Below the pieces are notes generated by a model. That model was not told where the DNA came from, ran no database searches, and saw only the letters and a list, made by a program, of their open reading frames with translations. A stretch of DNA of 33,326 nt from an uncultured Oscillospiraceae bacterium (GTDB lineage: Bacteria; Bacillota; Clostridia; Oscillospirales; Oscillospiraceae). Positions 14,584 through 23,176 of this stretch are shown here, piece after piece (positions within the stretch are counted from its first letter, which is position 1; every line of letters begins with the position of its first letter). Location: assembly GCA_910579485.1 (NCBI GenBank), contig CAJTVO010000004.1, forward strand, positions 21,125 through 54,450, in the 5' to 3' direction. A program made the position numbers and the translations under genes.

Positions 14584-15636
14584 ATGCAGACCATTACCGT
14601 CAATGCGTCCACGCCCTATCCTGTCCACATCGGCCCCGGCCTGCTGGAACGGGCCGGGGAGCTGATCGCGGGGGCGACCAAGTCCCGGACCTGCGCCGTT
14701 ATCACCGATACCACGGTGGAAAAGCTTTATGCCGCCGCCGTGTGCCGCTCCCTCCAGGAGGCGGGTTTCCGGGTGTGCCTCCACGCCTTCCCGGCGGGGG
14801 AACAGAGCAAGCACCTGGGGACCTTCGGCGGGATGCTGGAATTTCTGGCGGAAAATAAACTGACCCGCTCCGACTTCGTGGTCGCCCTGGGAGGCGGCGT
14901 GACGGGGGACATGGCGGGGTTCGCCGCCGCCGCCTACCAGCGGGGCATCGACTATATCCAGATGCCCACCACCTTCCTGGCCGCGTCCGATTCCTCCGTG
15001 GGGGGCAAGACCGCCATCGACCTGGCGGCGGGGAAGAATCTGGCGGGGGCCTTCCACCAGCCGAAAATGGTGATCTGCGATACGGACACCTTCCGGACCC
15101 TGCCCCCGGACGCCTTTGCCGACGGCATGGCGGAGACGCTGAAGCACGGGCTCATTGCCGACAGGGACTTCTACCGCTTCCTCATGACCGGCGACGTTCG
15201 CGGCGGCATGGACGAGGTGGTCCGGCGCAATGTGGAGATCAAAGCCGCCGTGGTAGGCGAGGACGAGAAGGAGCGCGGCAAGCGCAAGCTCCTGAACTTC
15301 GGCCACACCCTGGGACACGCCATTGAGAAGTGCAGCGGGTACACCGTGGCCCACGGCCGGGCGGTGGCGGTGGGCATGATCCTGGCTTCCCGGGCGGCGG
15401 AGCGGCTGGGGTACAGTCCCGCCGGGACGCTGGAGGCGGTCCGCGCGGCCTGCCGCCGGTTCGATCTGCCCACGGAGTGTCCCTATACCGCTTCGGAGCT
15501 CTACGCCGCCGCCACGGGCGACAAGAAGCGGGACGGCGGCAGCATCGACGTGGTGGTGCTGAAGGAGGTAGGCCGGGCGGAGACCGTGCGGCTGGATCTG
15601 GAGGGCCTGCGGGAATTTACGGAGGCCGCTCTATGA
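14584..15636 (+). CDS. aroB: 3-dehydroquinate synthase
   Basis: This 350-residue enzyme cyclises DAHP to 3-dehydroquinate, using NAD+ and a divalent metal, in the second step of the shikimate pathway. Seen motifs are GGGVTGDMAGFAAA (NAD-binding glycine loop), PTTFLAASDSSVGGKTAID, LKHGLIAD, and NFGHTLGHAIEK with metal-binding His residues. The length is typical. I chose the ATG at 14584, 8 bases after AAGGAG; an in-frame GTG at 14575 overlaps that site and is less likely. Its stop overlaps the aroA start (ATGA), indicating translational coupling. Confidence 0.97.
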   Translation: MQTITVNASTPYPVHIGPGLLERAGELIAGATKSRTCAVITDTTVEKLYAAAVCRSLQEAGFRVCLHAFPAGEQSKHLGTFGGMLEFLAENKLTRSDFVVALGGGVTGDMAGFAAAAYQRGIDYIQMPTTFLAASDSSVGGKTAIDLAAGKNLAGAFHQPKMVICDTDTFRTLPPDAFADGMAETLKHGLIADRDFYRFLMTGDVRGGMDEVVRRNVEIKAAVVGEDEKERGKRKLLNFGHTLGHAIEKCSGYTVAHGRAVAVGMILASRAAERLGYSPAGTLEAVRAACRRFDLPTECPYTASELYAAATGDKKRDGGSIDVVVLKEVGRAETVRLDLEGLREFTEAAL

Positions 15637-16814
15637 ACCTCACCATCACCCCCGGAAAACTTTCCGGGACCGTCACCCCGCCCCCCAGCAAGTCCCAGGC
15701 CCACCGCCTGCTGATCTGCGCCGCTCTGGCGGGGGAGGGGAGCGTGATCCACAACCTGGCGGATTCCCAGGACACCCGCGCTACCCGCCGGTGTTTGGCG
15801 GAATTGACTACAGATCGTCGAACTCTGCCGGAATTAGACTGCGGGGAATCGGGCTCCACCCTCCGCTTTTTGATCCCCCTCGCCCTGGCCCTTCGGGGCG
15901 GTGGCGTCTTCACCGGTCACGGGCGGCTGATGGAGCGGCCCCAGAAGCCCTATTTTGACCTCTTTGACGAGAAGGGCATCCAGTATGAGCAGAAGGACGG
16001 CGTCCTCACGGTGGAGGGCCGTCTGACGCCGGGGGAGTACCGCCTGCCGGGAAACGTGTCCAGCCAGTTTTTTACCGGACTGCTGCTGGCTCTGCCCCTG
16101 CTGGACGGGCCGTCGGCGATCATTCCCACCACCCCGCTGGAGAGCGAGGGATATATCGGCATGACTCTGGACGCGATGCACGAATTTGGCGTAGACATCG
16201 CCTCCACCCGCTCCATCCCGCCCCACTACCTCGTTTCCGGCGGCCGCCGGTATCAAAGGGCGGAGGTCACGGTGGAGGGGGACTGGTCCCAGGCGGCGTT
16301 CTGGTATGCGGCCAACTGCCTGGGGTGTACGGTGGATGTGCGGGGCGTTTCTCAATATTCCACACAGGGCGACCGGGTGATCGAGTCCCTCTGCCTGGAG
16401 CTGTCCCAGCCCGGGGATACTGAGATCGACATGTCCGGCTGCCCGGACCTGGCCCCGCCCGTGGCGGCGGCCGCTGCGGTACGGCAGGGAACGACCCGGC
16501 TGGTCAACGCCGGACGCCTGCGCATCAAGGAGAGCGACCGCCTTGCCGCCATCACCGCCGCGCTGAACGCCATGGGGGCGCGGGTGACGGAACACTCCGA
16601 CAGCCTGACCATTTACGGGCGGGACGGTCTGACCGGCGGGACCGTGGACTGCTGCAACGACCACCGCATCGCCATGATGGCGGCCATTGCCGCCACCCGC
16701 TGCCGGGAGCCGGTGACGCTCCTGGGCGCGGAGTGCGTGGCAAAATCCTACCCTGATTTCTGGGAACACTACCGCATGTTAGGAGGGCTCTTCCATGAAC
16801 ACGCTGGGGAATAA
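15633..16814 (+). CDS. aroA: 3-phosphoshikimate 1-carboxyvinyltransferase (EPSP synthase)
   Basis: This 393-residue enzyme transfers the enolpyruvyl group of PEP to shikimate-3-phosphate. The N-terminus has PPPSKSQAHR with the substrate-binding Lys-Ser pair. LDCGESGSTLRFL, LPGNVSSQFFTGLLLALP, and GRLRIKESDRLAAI near the C-terminal lobe are all diagnostic. It is shorter than the E. coli enzyme (427 residues) but complete, with both lobes present. It starts inside the end of aroB and overlaps aroC by 20 bases. Confidence 0.96.
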   Translation: MNLTITPGKLSGTVTPPPSKSQAHRLLICAALAGEGSVIHNLADSQDTRATRRCLAELTTDRRTLPELDCGESGSTLRFLIPLALALRGGGVFTGHGRLMERPQKPYFDLFDEKGIQYEQKDGVLTVEGRLTPGEYRLPGNVSSQFFTGLLLALPLLDGPSAIIPTTPLESEGYIGMTLDAMHEFGVDIASTRSIPPHYLVSGGRRYQRAEVTVEGDWSQAAFWYAANCLGCTVDVRGVSQYSTQGDRVIESLCLELSQPGDTEIDMSGCPDLAPPVAAAAAVRQGTTRLVNAGRLRIKESDRLAAITAALNAMGARVTEHSDSLTIYGRDGLTGGTVDCCNDHRIAMMAAIAATRCREPVTLLGAECVAKSYPDFWEHYRMLGGLFHEHAGE

Positions 16815-17868
16815 ATTGAAGGTCACCGTCTTCGGACAGTCCCACGCCCCCGCCATCGGATGCGTCATTGACGGCCTCCCGGCGGGCTTCGCGCCGGATA
16901 TGGACCGGGTGGCCGCCTTCATGGCCCGGAGGGCTCCGGGGCAGAACGCCTGGTCCACCCCCCGGAAGGAGAGCGACACGCCCGAAATCCTTTCCGGGCT
17001 GGTGGACGGCAGGACCTGCGGCGCGCCGGTGGCTATGGTCATCCGCAACGCCGACCAGCACAGCAGGGATTATTCCGGCCTCAAGCGCACTCCCCGGCCC
17101 TCCCACGCCGATTATACCGCCATGGTCAAATATGGCGAAAATTACGATATCCGGGGGGGCGGACAATTCTCGGGGCGTCTGACGGCCCCTCTGTGCTTTG
17201 CAGGGGCTTTCGCTTTACAGCTCCTGGAGCAGAGGGGTATCACCGTCGCGGCCCACATCGGAAAAATAGAGAATATTGACGACGCCCCTCCGGACTTCGC
17301 GTCCGTCAGCCGGGAGGACCTGGAGGCCCTTCTCCGCAAGCCCTTCCCCGTGTTCGACGACACGGCGGGGATGAACATGCGGCAGGCCGTCGAGGCGGCG
17401 CGGATGGAGCAGGACTCCGTGGGCGGCGTGATCCGGTGCTTCGTCCTGGGACTCCCGGCGGGAGTGGGGGAGCCCATGTTCGGCGGGGTGGAGAACCGTC
17501 TGGCGGCGGCGCTGTTCGGCATCCCTGCCGTGCGGGGGGTGTCCTTCGGCACGGGCTTTGCCGCCGCCGGGATGCGGGGCAGCGTCCACAACGACCCCTT
17601 TGTCATGGAGGACGGCAGGGTGAGGACCCGCACCAATCACGCCGGAGGCGTGCTGGGAGGCATTACCAGCGGGATGCCCCTGGTGGTCAATATCGCCGTG
17701 AAGCCCACCGCGTCTATCTCCCGGGAGCAGGAGACGGTGGACCTTGAGACTGGCGAAAACGCCCCGCTGGTCATCCACGGGCGGCACGATCCCTGCATCG
17801 TGCCAAGAGCCGTGCCGGTGGCGGAGGCAGTGACGGCGCTGACGGTGCTGGATATGATGCTGGAGTGA
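16795..17868 (+). CDS. aroC: Chorismate synthase
   Basis: This 357-residue, FMN-dependent enzyme makes chorismate from EPSP. The start MNTLGNKLKVTVFGQSHAPAI is typical, and DGLPAGF, the RTPRPSHADYTAMVKYG-like stretch, RGGGQFSGRLTA and HDPCIVPRAVPVAEA are conserved family segments. The second residue block reads FGQSHAPAIG where many enzymes have FGESHG; Gln replaces Glu here, but other conserved elements are intact. The ATG has an AGGAGG site and lies 20 bases inside aroA. It is the last gene of the tight aroB-aroA-aroC block. Confidence 0.96.
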   Translation: MNTLGNKLKVTVFGQSHAPAIGCVIDGLPAGFAPDMDRVAAFMARRAPGQNAWSTPRKESDTPEILSGLVDGRTCGAPVAMVIRNADQHSRDYSGLKRTPRPSHADYTAMVKYGENYDIRGGGQFSGRLTAPLCFAGAFALQLLEQRGITVAAHIGKIENIDDAPPDFASVSREDLEALLRKPFPVFDDTAGMNMRQAVEAARMEQDSVGGVIRCFVLGLPAGVGEPMFGGVENRLAAALFGIPAVRGVSFGTGFAAAGMRGSVHNDPFVMEDGRVRTRTNHAGGVLGGITSGMPLVVNIAVKPTASISREQETVDLETGENAPLVIHGRHDPCIVPRAVPVAEAVTALTVLDMMLE

Positions 17869-17927
17869 CTTACTGATCGTGTTGGACGGCGCATGGGACG
17901 GCCAGTCAGAATTTGAGGAGAAATGCT

Positions 17928-18239
17928 GTGAAAAAAGTATTGTTAAGCGCGGATGGCGAAATAAGCCTGTTCTCCGTTCCGGACGAGGTAGCCGGTGATC
18001 TTGAGAAATACTGTATGGAGTTTTGCTGTGATTGGCTGCATAAAAGCCCTGACGCTGCGAAATACCGAGTGAAAATGGGCGACGTGACCGGTGTTTGCTA
18101 TAATGAGAAGGATTTTATTGATTACCTGAATCAACATGTCTGCGAGGAACAGTCTGTGCTGTTAACGACCCTAACCGGTGTATACGTTGGGGATGAACTG
18201 CCTGAAGAGTATATTGGATTACCATATTTCAATTTTTGA
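17928..18239 (+). CDS. Small hypothetical protein
   Basis: This is a 103-residue protein that I do not recognise. It starts at GTG (17928), 7 bases after GAGGAG. The sequence is mixed alpha/beta-like and acidic, with no signal peptide or membrane helix and several Cys and aromatic residues (YCMEFCCDWLHKSP). Codon use is clearly more AT-rich than in aroC and pheA on either side, which suggests a later insertion into the cluster. A small cytosolic binding or immunity-type protein is one possibility, but nothing in the sequence proves it. Confidence 0.7.
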   Translation: MKKVLLSADGEISLFSVPDEVAGDLEKYCMEFCCDWLHKSPDAAKYRVKMGDVTGVCYNEKDFIDYLNQHVCEEQSVLLTTLTGVYVGDELPEEYIGLPYFNF

Positions 18240-18309
18240 TGCGTTCCAGTTCGCATATTCTTGAATTTTAACTTGGCAAAAAACAGAGAACGTTTGGAGG
18301 AAAACCATC

Positions 18310-19446
18310 ATGGATCTGCAAAATTACCGGGCCCAGCTGGACCAGATCGACGACCAGCTCGTGTCGCTGTTCAAGCAGCGCATGGAGACTGTCAAAAACG
18401 TAGCGGACTACAAGAAGGAGCACGACACCCCCGTCCTGAACGCGGGCCGGGAGCGGGACATCCTCTACCGGGTCACCGGGGCCTGCGGGGAGGAGCTGCA
18501 GGAGTACACCAAGATCCTCTTCTCCACCCTGCTGGAGCTGAGCCGGGATTATCAGGAGAACCGGCTGAACACCGGGGAGTCCGCCCTGTGCCGGGAGATC
18601 GCGGCGGCGGCGAAGTCCTCCGGGCAGTTTCCCAGCCGGGCGGTGGTGGCCTGCCAAGGGGCCGAGGGAGCTTACTCCCAGATGGCCTGCACCAAGATGT
18701 TCTCCCTGCCCCAGATCATGTACTTTGGGCGCTTTGACGGCGTGTTCCGGGCGGTGGAGGCCGGTATGTGCCGGTACGGCATCCTGCCCATCGAGAACTC
18801 CTCCGCCGGGTCCGTCACCGAGGTCTACGACCTGATGGAAAAATACAACTGCAAGATCGTGCGCAGCCTGAAGCTGAAGGTGGAGCACTGCCTGCTGGCC
18901 CGGCCCGGCGTGAAGCAGGCGGACATCAAAGAGGTGGTGGCCCATGAGCAGGCCCTGAACCAGTGCGGGGACTTCCTCAAGAGCAGCGGCGTGAAGGTCA
19001 CCGCCTTCGACAACAACGCCCGGGCCGCCCAGTACGTCTCCGAGAGCGGGCGCAGCGATCTGGCCGCCATCGCCTCCGCCGGGTGCGCGGAGCTCTACGG
19101 GCTGGAGATCCTCTCCAACCGGGTGGCGAACACGGACCACAACTACACCAGGTTCATCTGCATCTCCCGGGATCTGGAGATCTACGACGGGTCCAACAAG
19201 ATCACCTTCGTAGCCTCCGCCAGCCACCGACCCGGCTCCCTCTACAGCCTTATTGCCAAATTCGCCACCCGGGGATTGAATATCTGCAAGCTGGAGAGCC
19301 GCCCCATCCCCGGCAAGGACTTCGAGTTCCGCTTCTACTTCGACGTGGAGGCCTCCGTACACGATCCCGACACCCAGACCGTCCTCAGCCAGCTGGAGAA
19401 GGAGGACTTCTTTACCTTCCTGGGCGCGTACAGCGAGGTTTTCTGA
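18310..19446 (+). CDS. pheA: Chorismate mutase / prephenate dehydratase (P-protein)
   Basis: This 378-residue bifunctional enzyme converts chorismate to prephenate and then phenylpyruvate. Residues 1-90 are an AroQ-type helical chorismate mutase (YRAQLDQIDDQLVSLFKQRM). Residues 110-285 or so are the dehydratase, with ACQGAEGAYSQMA, IENSSAGSV and the catalytic NYTRF. Residues 295-378 are an ACT domain (HRPGSLYSLIAKFATRGLNICKLESRP) that normally binds Phe for feedback inhibition. The ESRP motif is present. The ATG follows TTTGGAGGAAAA. It abuts the next gene with no intergenic base. Confidence 0.97.
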   Translation: MDLQNYRAQLDQIDDQLVSLFKQRMETVKNVADYKKEHDTPVLNAGRERDILYRVTGACGEELQEYTKILFSTLLELSRDYQENRLNTGESALCREIAAAAKSSGQFPSRAVVACQGAEGAYSQMACTKMFSLPQIMYFGRFDGVFRAVEAGMCRYGILPIENSSAGSVTEVYDLMEKYNCKIVRSLKLKVEHCLLARPGVKQADIKEVVAHEQALNQCGDFLKSSGVKVTAFDNNARAAQYVSESGRSDLAAIASAGCAELYGLEILSNRVANTDHNYTRFICISRDLEIYDGSNKITFVASASHRPGSLYSLIAKFATRGLNICKLESRPIPGKDFEFRFYFDVEASVHDPDTQTVLSQLEKEDFFTFLGAYSEVF

Positions 19447-20670
19447 ATGGAATATGGACTGTTGGGGGAGACGCTGGGCCACAGCTTTTCTCCCCAGATC
19501 CACCGGGCGCTGGCGGACTACGACTACCAGCTGTATCCCACGCCGCCGGACGCAGTGGAGGAGCTGTTCCGCAGGCGGGCGTTCAAGGGACTGAACGTGA
19601 CCATCCCTTACAAGCAGACGGTGATCCCGCTGTGCGGCGAGGTGGACCCCCGGGCGGCGGCCATCGGCGCGGTAAACACGGTGGTCAACCGGGACGGGCG
19701 GCTCATCGGGTATAATACGGACATCGACGGCCTAATCTATCTGGCCAAGCGGGCCGGTGTGGAGATGGCGGGGAAAAAGGTGATCGTCCTGGGCTCCGGC
19801 GGCACCAGCCGCACGGCCCGGGCCGCCGCCAAGGAGCTGGGCGCGGCGCAGGTCGTGGTGATCTCCCGGCATGGGGAGGACAACTATGAAAACCTCTCCC
19901 GCCACGCCGACGCGCAGGTGGTCATCAATACCACGCCGGTCGGGATGTATCCCAGGTGCGGCGCGTCTCCCGTTTCCCTGGAGGCCTTTCCCAGGCTGGA
20001 GGGCGTGCTGGACGTGGTCTACAACCCGCTGCGCACGGCGCTGCTCATGGAGGCGGAGGCGCGGGGCGTCCCCTGCTCCTGCGGCCTGCCCATGCTGGTG
20101 GCCCAGGCCAGACGGGCGGCGGAGCTCTTCACCGGGGCGTCCATCCCGGACGAGCGGCTGGAGGAGGTCGTTTCCAGCCTGAACGCCCAGATGCGCAACG
20201 TGGTGCTCATCGGGATGCCCGGATGCGGCAAGAGCGCCATTGGCCGGAACCTGGCCCGGATGCTGGGAAAGCAGTTTCTGGATCTGGACCGGATGATCGA
20301 GGAGGAGGCCCGCAAGCCCATCCCGCGGATCTTCGCGGAGGAGGGCGAGGACGCCTTCCGCGCCCTGGAGAGCAGGATCGTCCGGGAGGCGGGGGCTCGC
20401 ACCGGCTGCGTCCTCAGCACCGGCGGCGGCGTGGTGACCCGTCCGGAGAACTATGGGCCCCTCCATCAGAACGGGGTCATCATCCACATCGTTCGTTCCC
20501 TGGAGAAGCTGCCCACGGCGGGGCGTCCGGTGTCTCAGAGCACGGACCTCCATACGCTGTGGAAGCGGCGGGAGCCCCTGTACCGGTCCTTTGCGGACCT
20601 GACGGCGGACAACAACGGATCGATAGAAGAGGCGGTCCGCAGCATTCTGGAGGAGGTGAACGGCTTGTGA
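19447..20670 (+). CDS. aroE-aroK: Fused shikimate dehydrogenase - shikimate kinase
   Basis: This single 407-residue frame encodes two consecutive shikimate-pathway enzymes. Residues 1-250 or so are shikimate dehydrogenase: LGHSFSPQIHRAL substrate site, NVTIPYKQ with the catalytic Lys, NTDIDGL with the catalytic Asp, and GSGGTSRTARAAAKELG as the NADPH loop. Residues 252-407 are shikimate kinase: Walker A GMPGCGKS at about 256-263, LDLDRMIEE, FRALESR, LSTGGGVV and AGRPVS. No stop or frameshift lies between them. The ATG is adjacent to the pheA stop, and its end overlaps the aroQ GTG (GTGA). Confidence 0.95.
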   Translation: MEYGLLGETLGHSFSPQIHRALADYDYQLYPTPPDAVEELFRRRAFKGLNVTIPYKQTVIPLCGEVDPRAAAIGAVNTVVNRDGRLIGYNTDIDGLIYLAKRAGVEMAGKKVIVLGSGGTSRTARAAAKELGAAQVVVISRHGEDNYENLSRHADAQVVINTTPVGMYPRCGASPVSLEAFPRLEGVLDVVYNPLRTALLMEAEARGVPCSCGLPMLVAQARRAAELFTGASIPDERLEEVVSSLNAQMRNVVLIGMPGCGKSAIGRNLARMLGKQFLDLDRMIEEEARKPIPRIFAEEGEDAFRALESRIVREAGARTGCVLSTGGGVVTRPENYGPLHQNGVIIHIVRSLEKLPTAGRPVSQSTDLHTLWKRREPLYRSFADLTADNNGSIEEAVRSILEEVNGL

Positions 20671-21122
20671 AGCTGCTGTTCCTCAATGGACCCAATTTGA
20701 ATATGCTGGGCATCCGGGAGCCGGATATCTATGGAAAACAGACCTACGCCGATCTGGAAAACTATATCCATGCCTTCTGCGGCGAGCTGGGGATCGAATG
20801 CGAGGTCTTCCAGTCCAACCACGAGGGGGCGCTGGTGGACGCCATCCAGTCCGCCTATGGGCGGATGGACGGCATCGTGATGAACCCCGCCGCCTATACC
20901 CATACCAGCGTGGCCCTGCTGGACGCGCTGAAGGCGGTGGGCCTTCCGGCGGTAGAGGTCCATATCTCCGACGTGAGCAGGCGGGAGGACTTCCGGCAGG
21001 TCTCCTACGTCCGGCTGGCCTGCTGTAAAACCATTGCAGGGTATGGCTTTGAGGGTTACCGGCTGGCGGCGGAGCATCTGCTGGCCTTGAAAAGCGGTGT
21101 GATCGGTACGGCGGAGGAATAA
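20667..21122 (+). CDS. aroQ: 3-dehydroquinate dehydratase, type II
   Basis: This 151-residue enzyme dehydrates 3-dehydroquinate to 3-dehydroshikimate. The start KLLFLNGPNLNMLGIREPDIYG holds the conserved Asn and the loop leading to catalytic Tyr. NPAAYTHTSVALLDAL and VEVHISDVSRREDFR with catalytic His are diagnostic of type II. The length is typical. The start is GTG at 20667, with AGGAGG upstream, overlapping the fused kinase stop by four bases. With this gene the cluster encodes every step from DAHP to prephenate. Confidence 0.95.
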   Translation: MKLLFLNGPNLNMLGIREPDIYGKQTYADLENYIHAFCGELGIECEVFQSNHEGALVDAIQSAYGRMDGIVMNPAAYTHTSVALLDALKAVGLPAVEVHISDVSRREDFRQVSYVRLACCKTIAGYGFEGYRLAAEHLLALKSGVIGTAEE

Positions 21123-21172
21123 CCAACCCCGGTTTTTTTGCATACAATGGCCTAGTAAAGGAGGCTGTTGCT

Positions 21173-21829
21173 ATGGAAACCACACCTTTTTGCGGCGGAC
21201 AGGATCGATCCCCCGCCTATGACTACCGCGTGTATGACCGGGTCTGGCAGCGGGTCGCGCCCGGTATGGACCCCTTTTCCCAGGACCCGGGAGCCGGGAT
21301 GGAGGCCCCGGAGACCGCCCCGGCTCCCGTTCCTCAGACGGCGGCTCCGGTCCCCGTCCAGGAGGGCGGCGGAGGGAACCTCCCCGGGGCGGAGCCCGAT
21401 CCCTGCTGCATGGGCACCGAGGCCAGGGAATCTCTGGAGGTGCTGGAGTCCTTCCTCCAGGAGGAGCTGGCGGAGAGCAGGTGCTGTCAGGCGCTGGCCT
21501 GCCGCGCCGGGAACCGGGAGGCGGCCCGACTCTTGCGGCAGACGGCCGTGGAGAAGCGCGCCGCCGCCCGGGAGCTGTGCGCGGCCTACTATCTGATCAC
21601 CGGGAAGCGCTACACGCCGGCCGTCTCGGTGGAGCGGCTGTGCTGGGAGGACCTGCCCAAGGCGCTCCGGGCCTGCTATCACCAGGAGGCATGCAACGGC
21701 TACAACTACCAGCGGGCTTCGGAGGAAGCCCTGGATATCTGCCTGCAAAAGCTGTTCGCGCGGCTGTCGGAGCAGTCCTACCGGCGGGCGGAGGCATTGA
21801 TGGCCCTGCTGGGCAGGATCGTCTGTTAA
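21173..21829 (+). CDS. Cys-rich protein with possible ferritin-like helical domain
   Basis: This is a 218-residue protein of uncertain role. Residues 1-80 are low-complexity, rich in Pro, Ala and Gly, and end with a Cys-Cys pair. Residues 83-218 form about four helices with spaced Glu residues (ESLEVLESFLQEELAESRCCQ, TAVEKRAAARELC, YHQEACNGYNYQRA), resembling a ferritin-like bundle. The usual ExxH iron motifs are not clear. Twelve Cys residues are unusual. There is no signal peptide. The ATG at 21173 has AAAGGAGG upstream. It lies 50 bases after aroQ and may be read with that operon. I would treat ferritin-like as a fold guess only. Confidence 0.72.
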   Translation: METTPFCGGQDRSPAYDYRVYDRVWQRVAPGMDPFSQDPGAGMEAPETAPAPVPQTAAPVPVQEGGGGNLPGAEPDPCCMGTEARESLEVLESFLQEELAESRCCQALACRAGNREAARLLRQTAVEKRAAARELCAAYYLITGKRYTPAVSVERLCWEDLPKALRACYHQEACNGYNYQRASEEALDICLQKLFARLSEQSYRRAEALMALLGRIVC

Positions 21830-21865
21830 CAGTTTACCAAAAATGAACATAAGGAGAAGATCAAC

Positions 21866-22453
21866 ATGCTGCACACCAGAGAAGAGGCGCTGGCCCTGCT
21901 GCGCCAGTATAACAAGGAGAGCTTCCACATCCTACACGCGCTGACGGTGGAGGGCGTGATGGCATGGTACGCCGGAGAGCTGGGCTACGGAGAGCAGGCG
22001 GACTTCTGGGCTCTGGCGGGCCTGCTCCACGACATCGACTTCGAGCAGTGGCCCGACCAGCACTGCCAGAAGGCTCCCGAGCTCCTCCGGGAGGCCGGGG
22101 CCGGAGAGGAGCTGATCCACGCCGTGGTCAGCCACGCCTACGGCCTGTGCTCCGACGTGGAGCCAGAGCATGAGATGGAGAAGGTCCTCTTTGCCGCCGA
22201 CGAGCTGACGGGCCTCATCGGCGCCGCCGCCCGGATGCGTCCCAGCAAGAGTACCCAGGACATGGAGGTCAGCAGCCTCAAAAAGAAATTCAAGGATAAG
22301 AAGTTCGCCGCCGGGTGCAGCCGTGACGTGATCCGCCAGGGAGCGGAGCGCCTGGGCTGGGAGCTGGACACCCTGATGGAGCGGACCATCCTGGCCATGC
22401 GGTCCTGCGAGGACAAGGTGAACGCCGAGATGGCGGCGCTGGGGCTGGCGTGA
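21866..22453 (+). CDS. HD-domain phosphohydrolase-like protein
   Basis: This 195-residue protein has the metal-binding HD-domain pattern: H24 in HALTVEGVM, H55-D56 in LLHDIDFE, H90 in VVSHAYG, and D112 in FAADELTG. HD proteins of this size usually hydrolyse phosphate esters or nucleotides; the substrate here is unknown. The C-terminal KKKFKDKKFAAGCSRDVI segment is seen in a group of Firmicutes HD proteins of unknown substrate. The start has AAGGAGA upstream. It is followed after one base by a lipoprotein gene, so the two are probably co-expressed. Confidence 0.87.
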   Translation: MLHTREEALALLRQYNKESFHILHALTVEGVMAWYAGELGYGEQADFWALAGLLHDIDFEQWPDQHCQKAPELLREAGAGEELIHAVVSHAYGLCSDVEPEHEMEKVLFAADELTGLIGAAARMRPSKSTQDMEVSSLKKKFKDKKFAAGCSRDVIRQGAERLGWELDTLMERTILAMRSCEDKVNAEMAALGLA

Positions 22454-22454
22454 G

Positions 22455-23048
22455 ATGAAGGGACGGATCGTATGGGTGCTGGCGGCAGTCTGCCTGCTGC
22501 TGGCCGGGTGCCGCCGGGCGGAGCCGGAGACGCCGCCGGAGCCCTCACCGCCGCCAGCCTCCGTCCAGCCGGAGGAAAATCAGCCGGCGGAGAAGCCCCG
22601 CCCTCTGTTCCTGGAGAGCCTGAGCGTGGAGGTCATGGTGGATTGGGAGGACGCGGACCGGATGCTGGGCAGTCTGGATGAGCTGTCCCGGCTGCTGGAC
22701 GGCGCGCTGGAGGAAGTGGGCTGCACGTTAGGGGAACCGGCCACGGTCACCATCGGCACCGCCGGGGGCATTACGGCCCAGGCGCTGGCGGATGGAGGCG
22801 TAGACGTGGCGTTCCTGCCTGCGGAGGACCTCCTGACTACGGAGGAGGACGCGGCGGTCGGAGTGCTGATGAATACGGACCAGGACTTCTTCCTGGCGGC
22901 CAGTACCGCCAGGGAGGAGCTGGATGAACACTTCCGCTCCCTCCTTGAAAACGCGCTGACAATGACAGAGGACGGGCAGGCGTTTTTAGAGACCTGCTAT
23001 CCCGGCGTGGAATTTATCCGGGCAGCAGAGAGGCCGGCAGAGAGCTGA
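22455..23048 (+). CDS. Short PhnD-like lipoprotein
   Basis: This 197-residue protein has a signal peptide and a lipobox LLAGC with C19, then a Pro/Glu-rich linker to about residue 50. The rest resembles part of a phosphate/phosphonate-type periplasmic binding protein (PhnD-like). VTIGTAGGITAQALADGGVDVAFLPAEDLL is the typical binding-lobe segment, and LENALTMTEDGQAFLE matches the C-terminal region. At under 200 residues it is much shorter than a full binding protein (about 300), so one lobe is reduced. No permease or ATPase gene lies nearby. It could be a degenerate solute receptor or a sensor partner. Confidence 0.75.
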   Translation: MKGRIVWVLAAVCLLLAGCRRAEPETPPEPSPPPASVQPEENQPAEKPRPLFLESLSVEVMVDWEDADRMLGSLDELSRLLDGALEEVGCTLGEPATVTIGTAGGITAQALADGGVDVAFLPAEDLLTTEEDAAVGVLMNTDQDFFLAASTAREELDEHFRSLLENALTMTEDGQAFLETCYPGVEFIRAAERPAES

Positions 23049-23075
23049 ACCTTCCCCCGTAAACCCCAAAAGATC

Positions 23076-23107
23076 AAGGGCGCGGAACTTATGTTCCGCG
23101 CCCTTTT
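23076..23107 (+). terminator. Intrinsic terminator after the lipoprotein
   Basis: A perfect 13-bp stem (23076-23088 with 23093-23105), loop TTAT, ends in a short T run (23104-23107). It lies 28 bases past the lipoprotein stop and closes the plus-strand cluster. Confidence 0.85.
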
Positions 23108-23176
23108 GGCACTGACTGTTATGAAAAAGAGCAGCAATAAAGGCAGCCAGTGGGCCATTAAAAGTTCTTCTTTTTG

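Noticed and set aside
21123..21172. A terminator after aroQ at the run of T residues
   Set aside because: A T run follows CCCCGG, but the only upstream pairing is about four bases, too weak to call.
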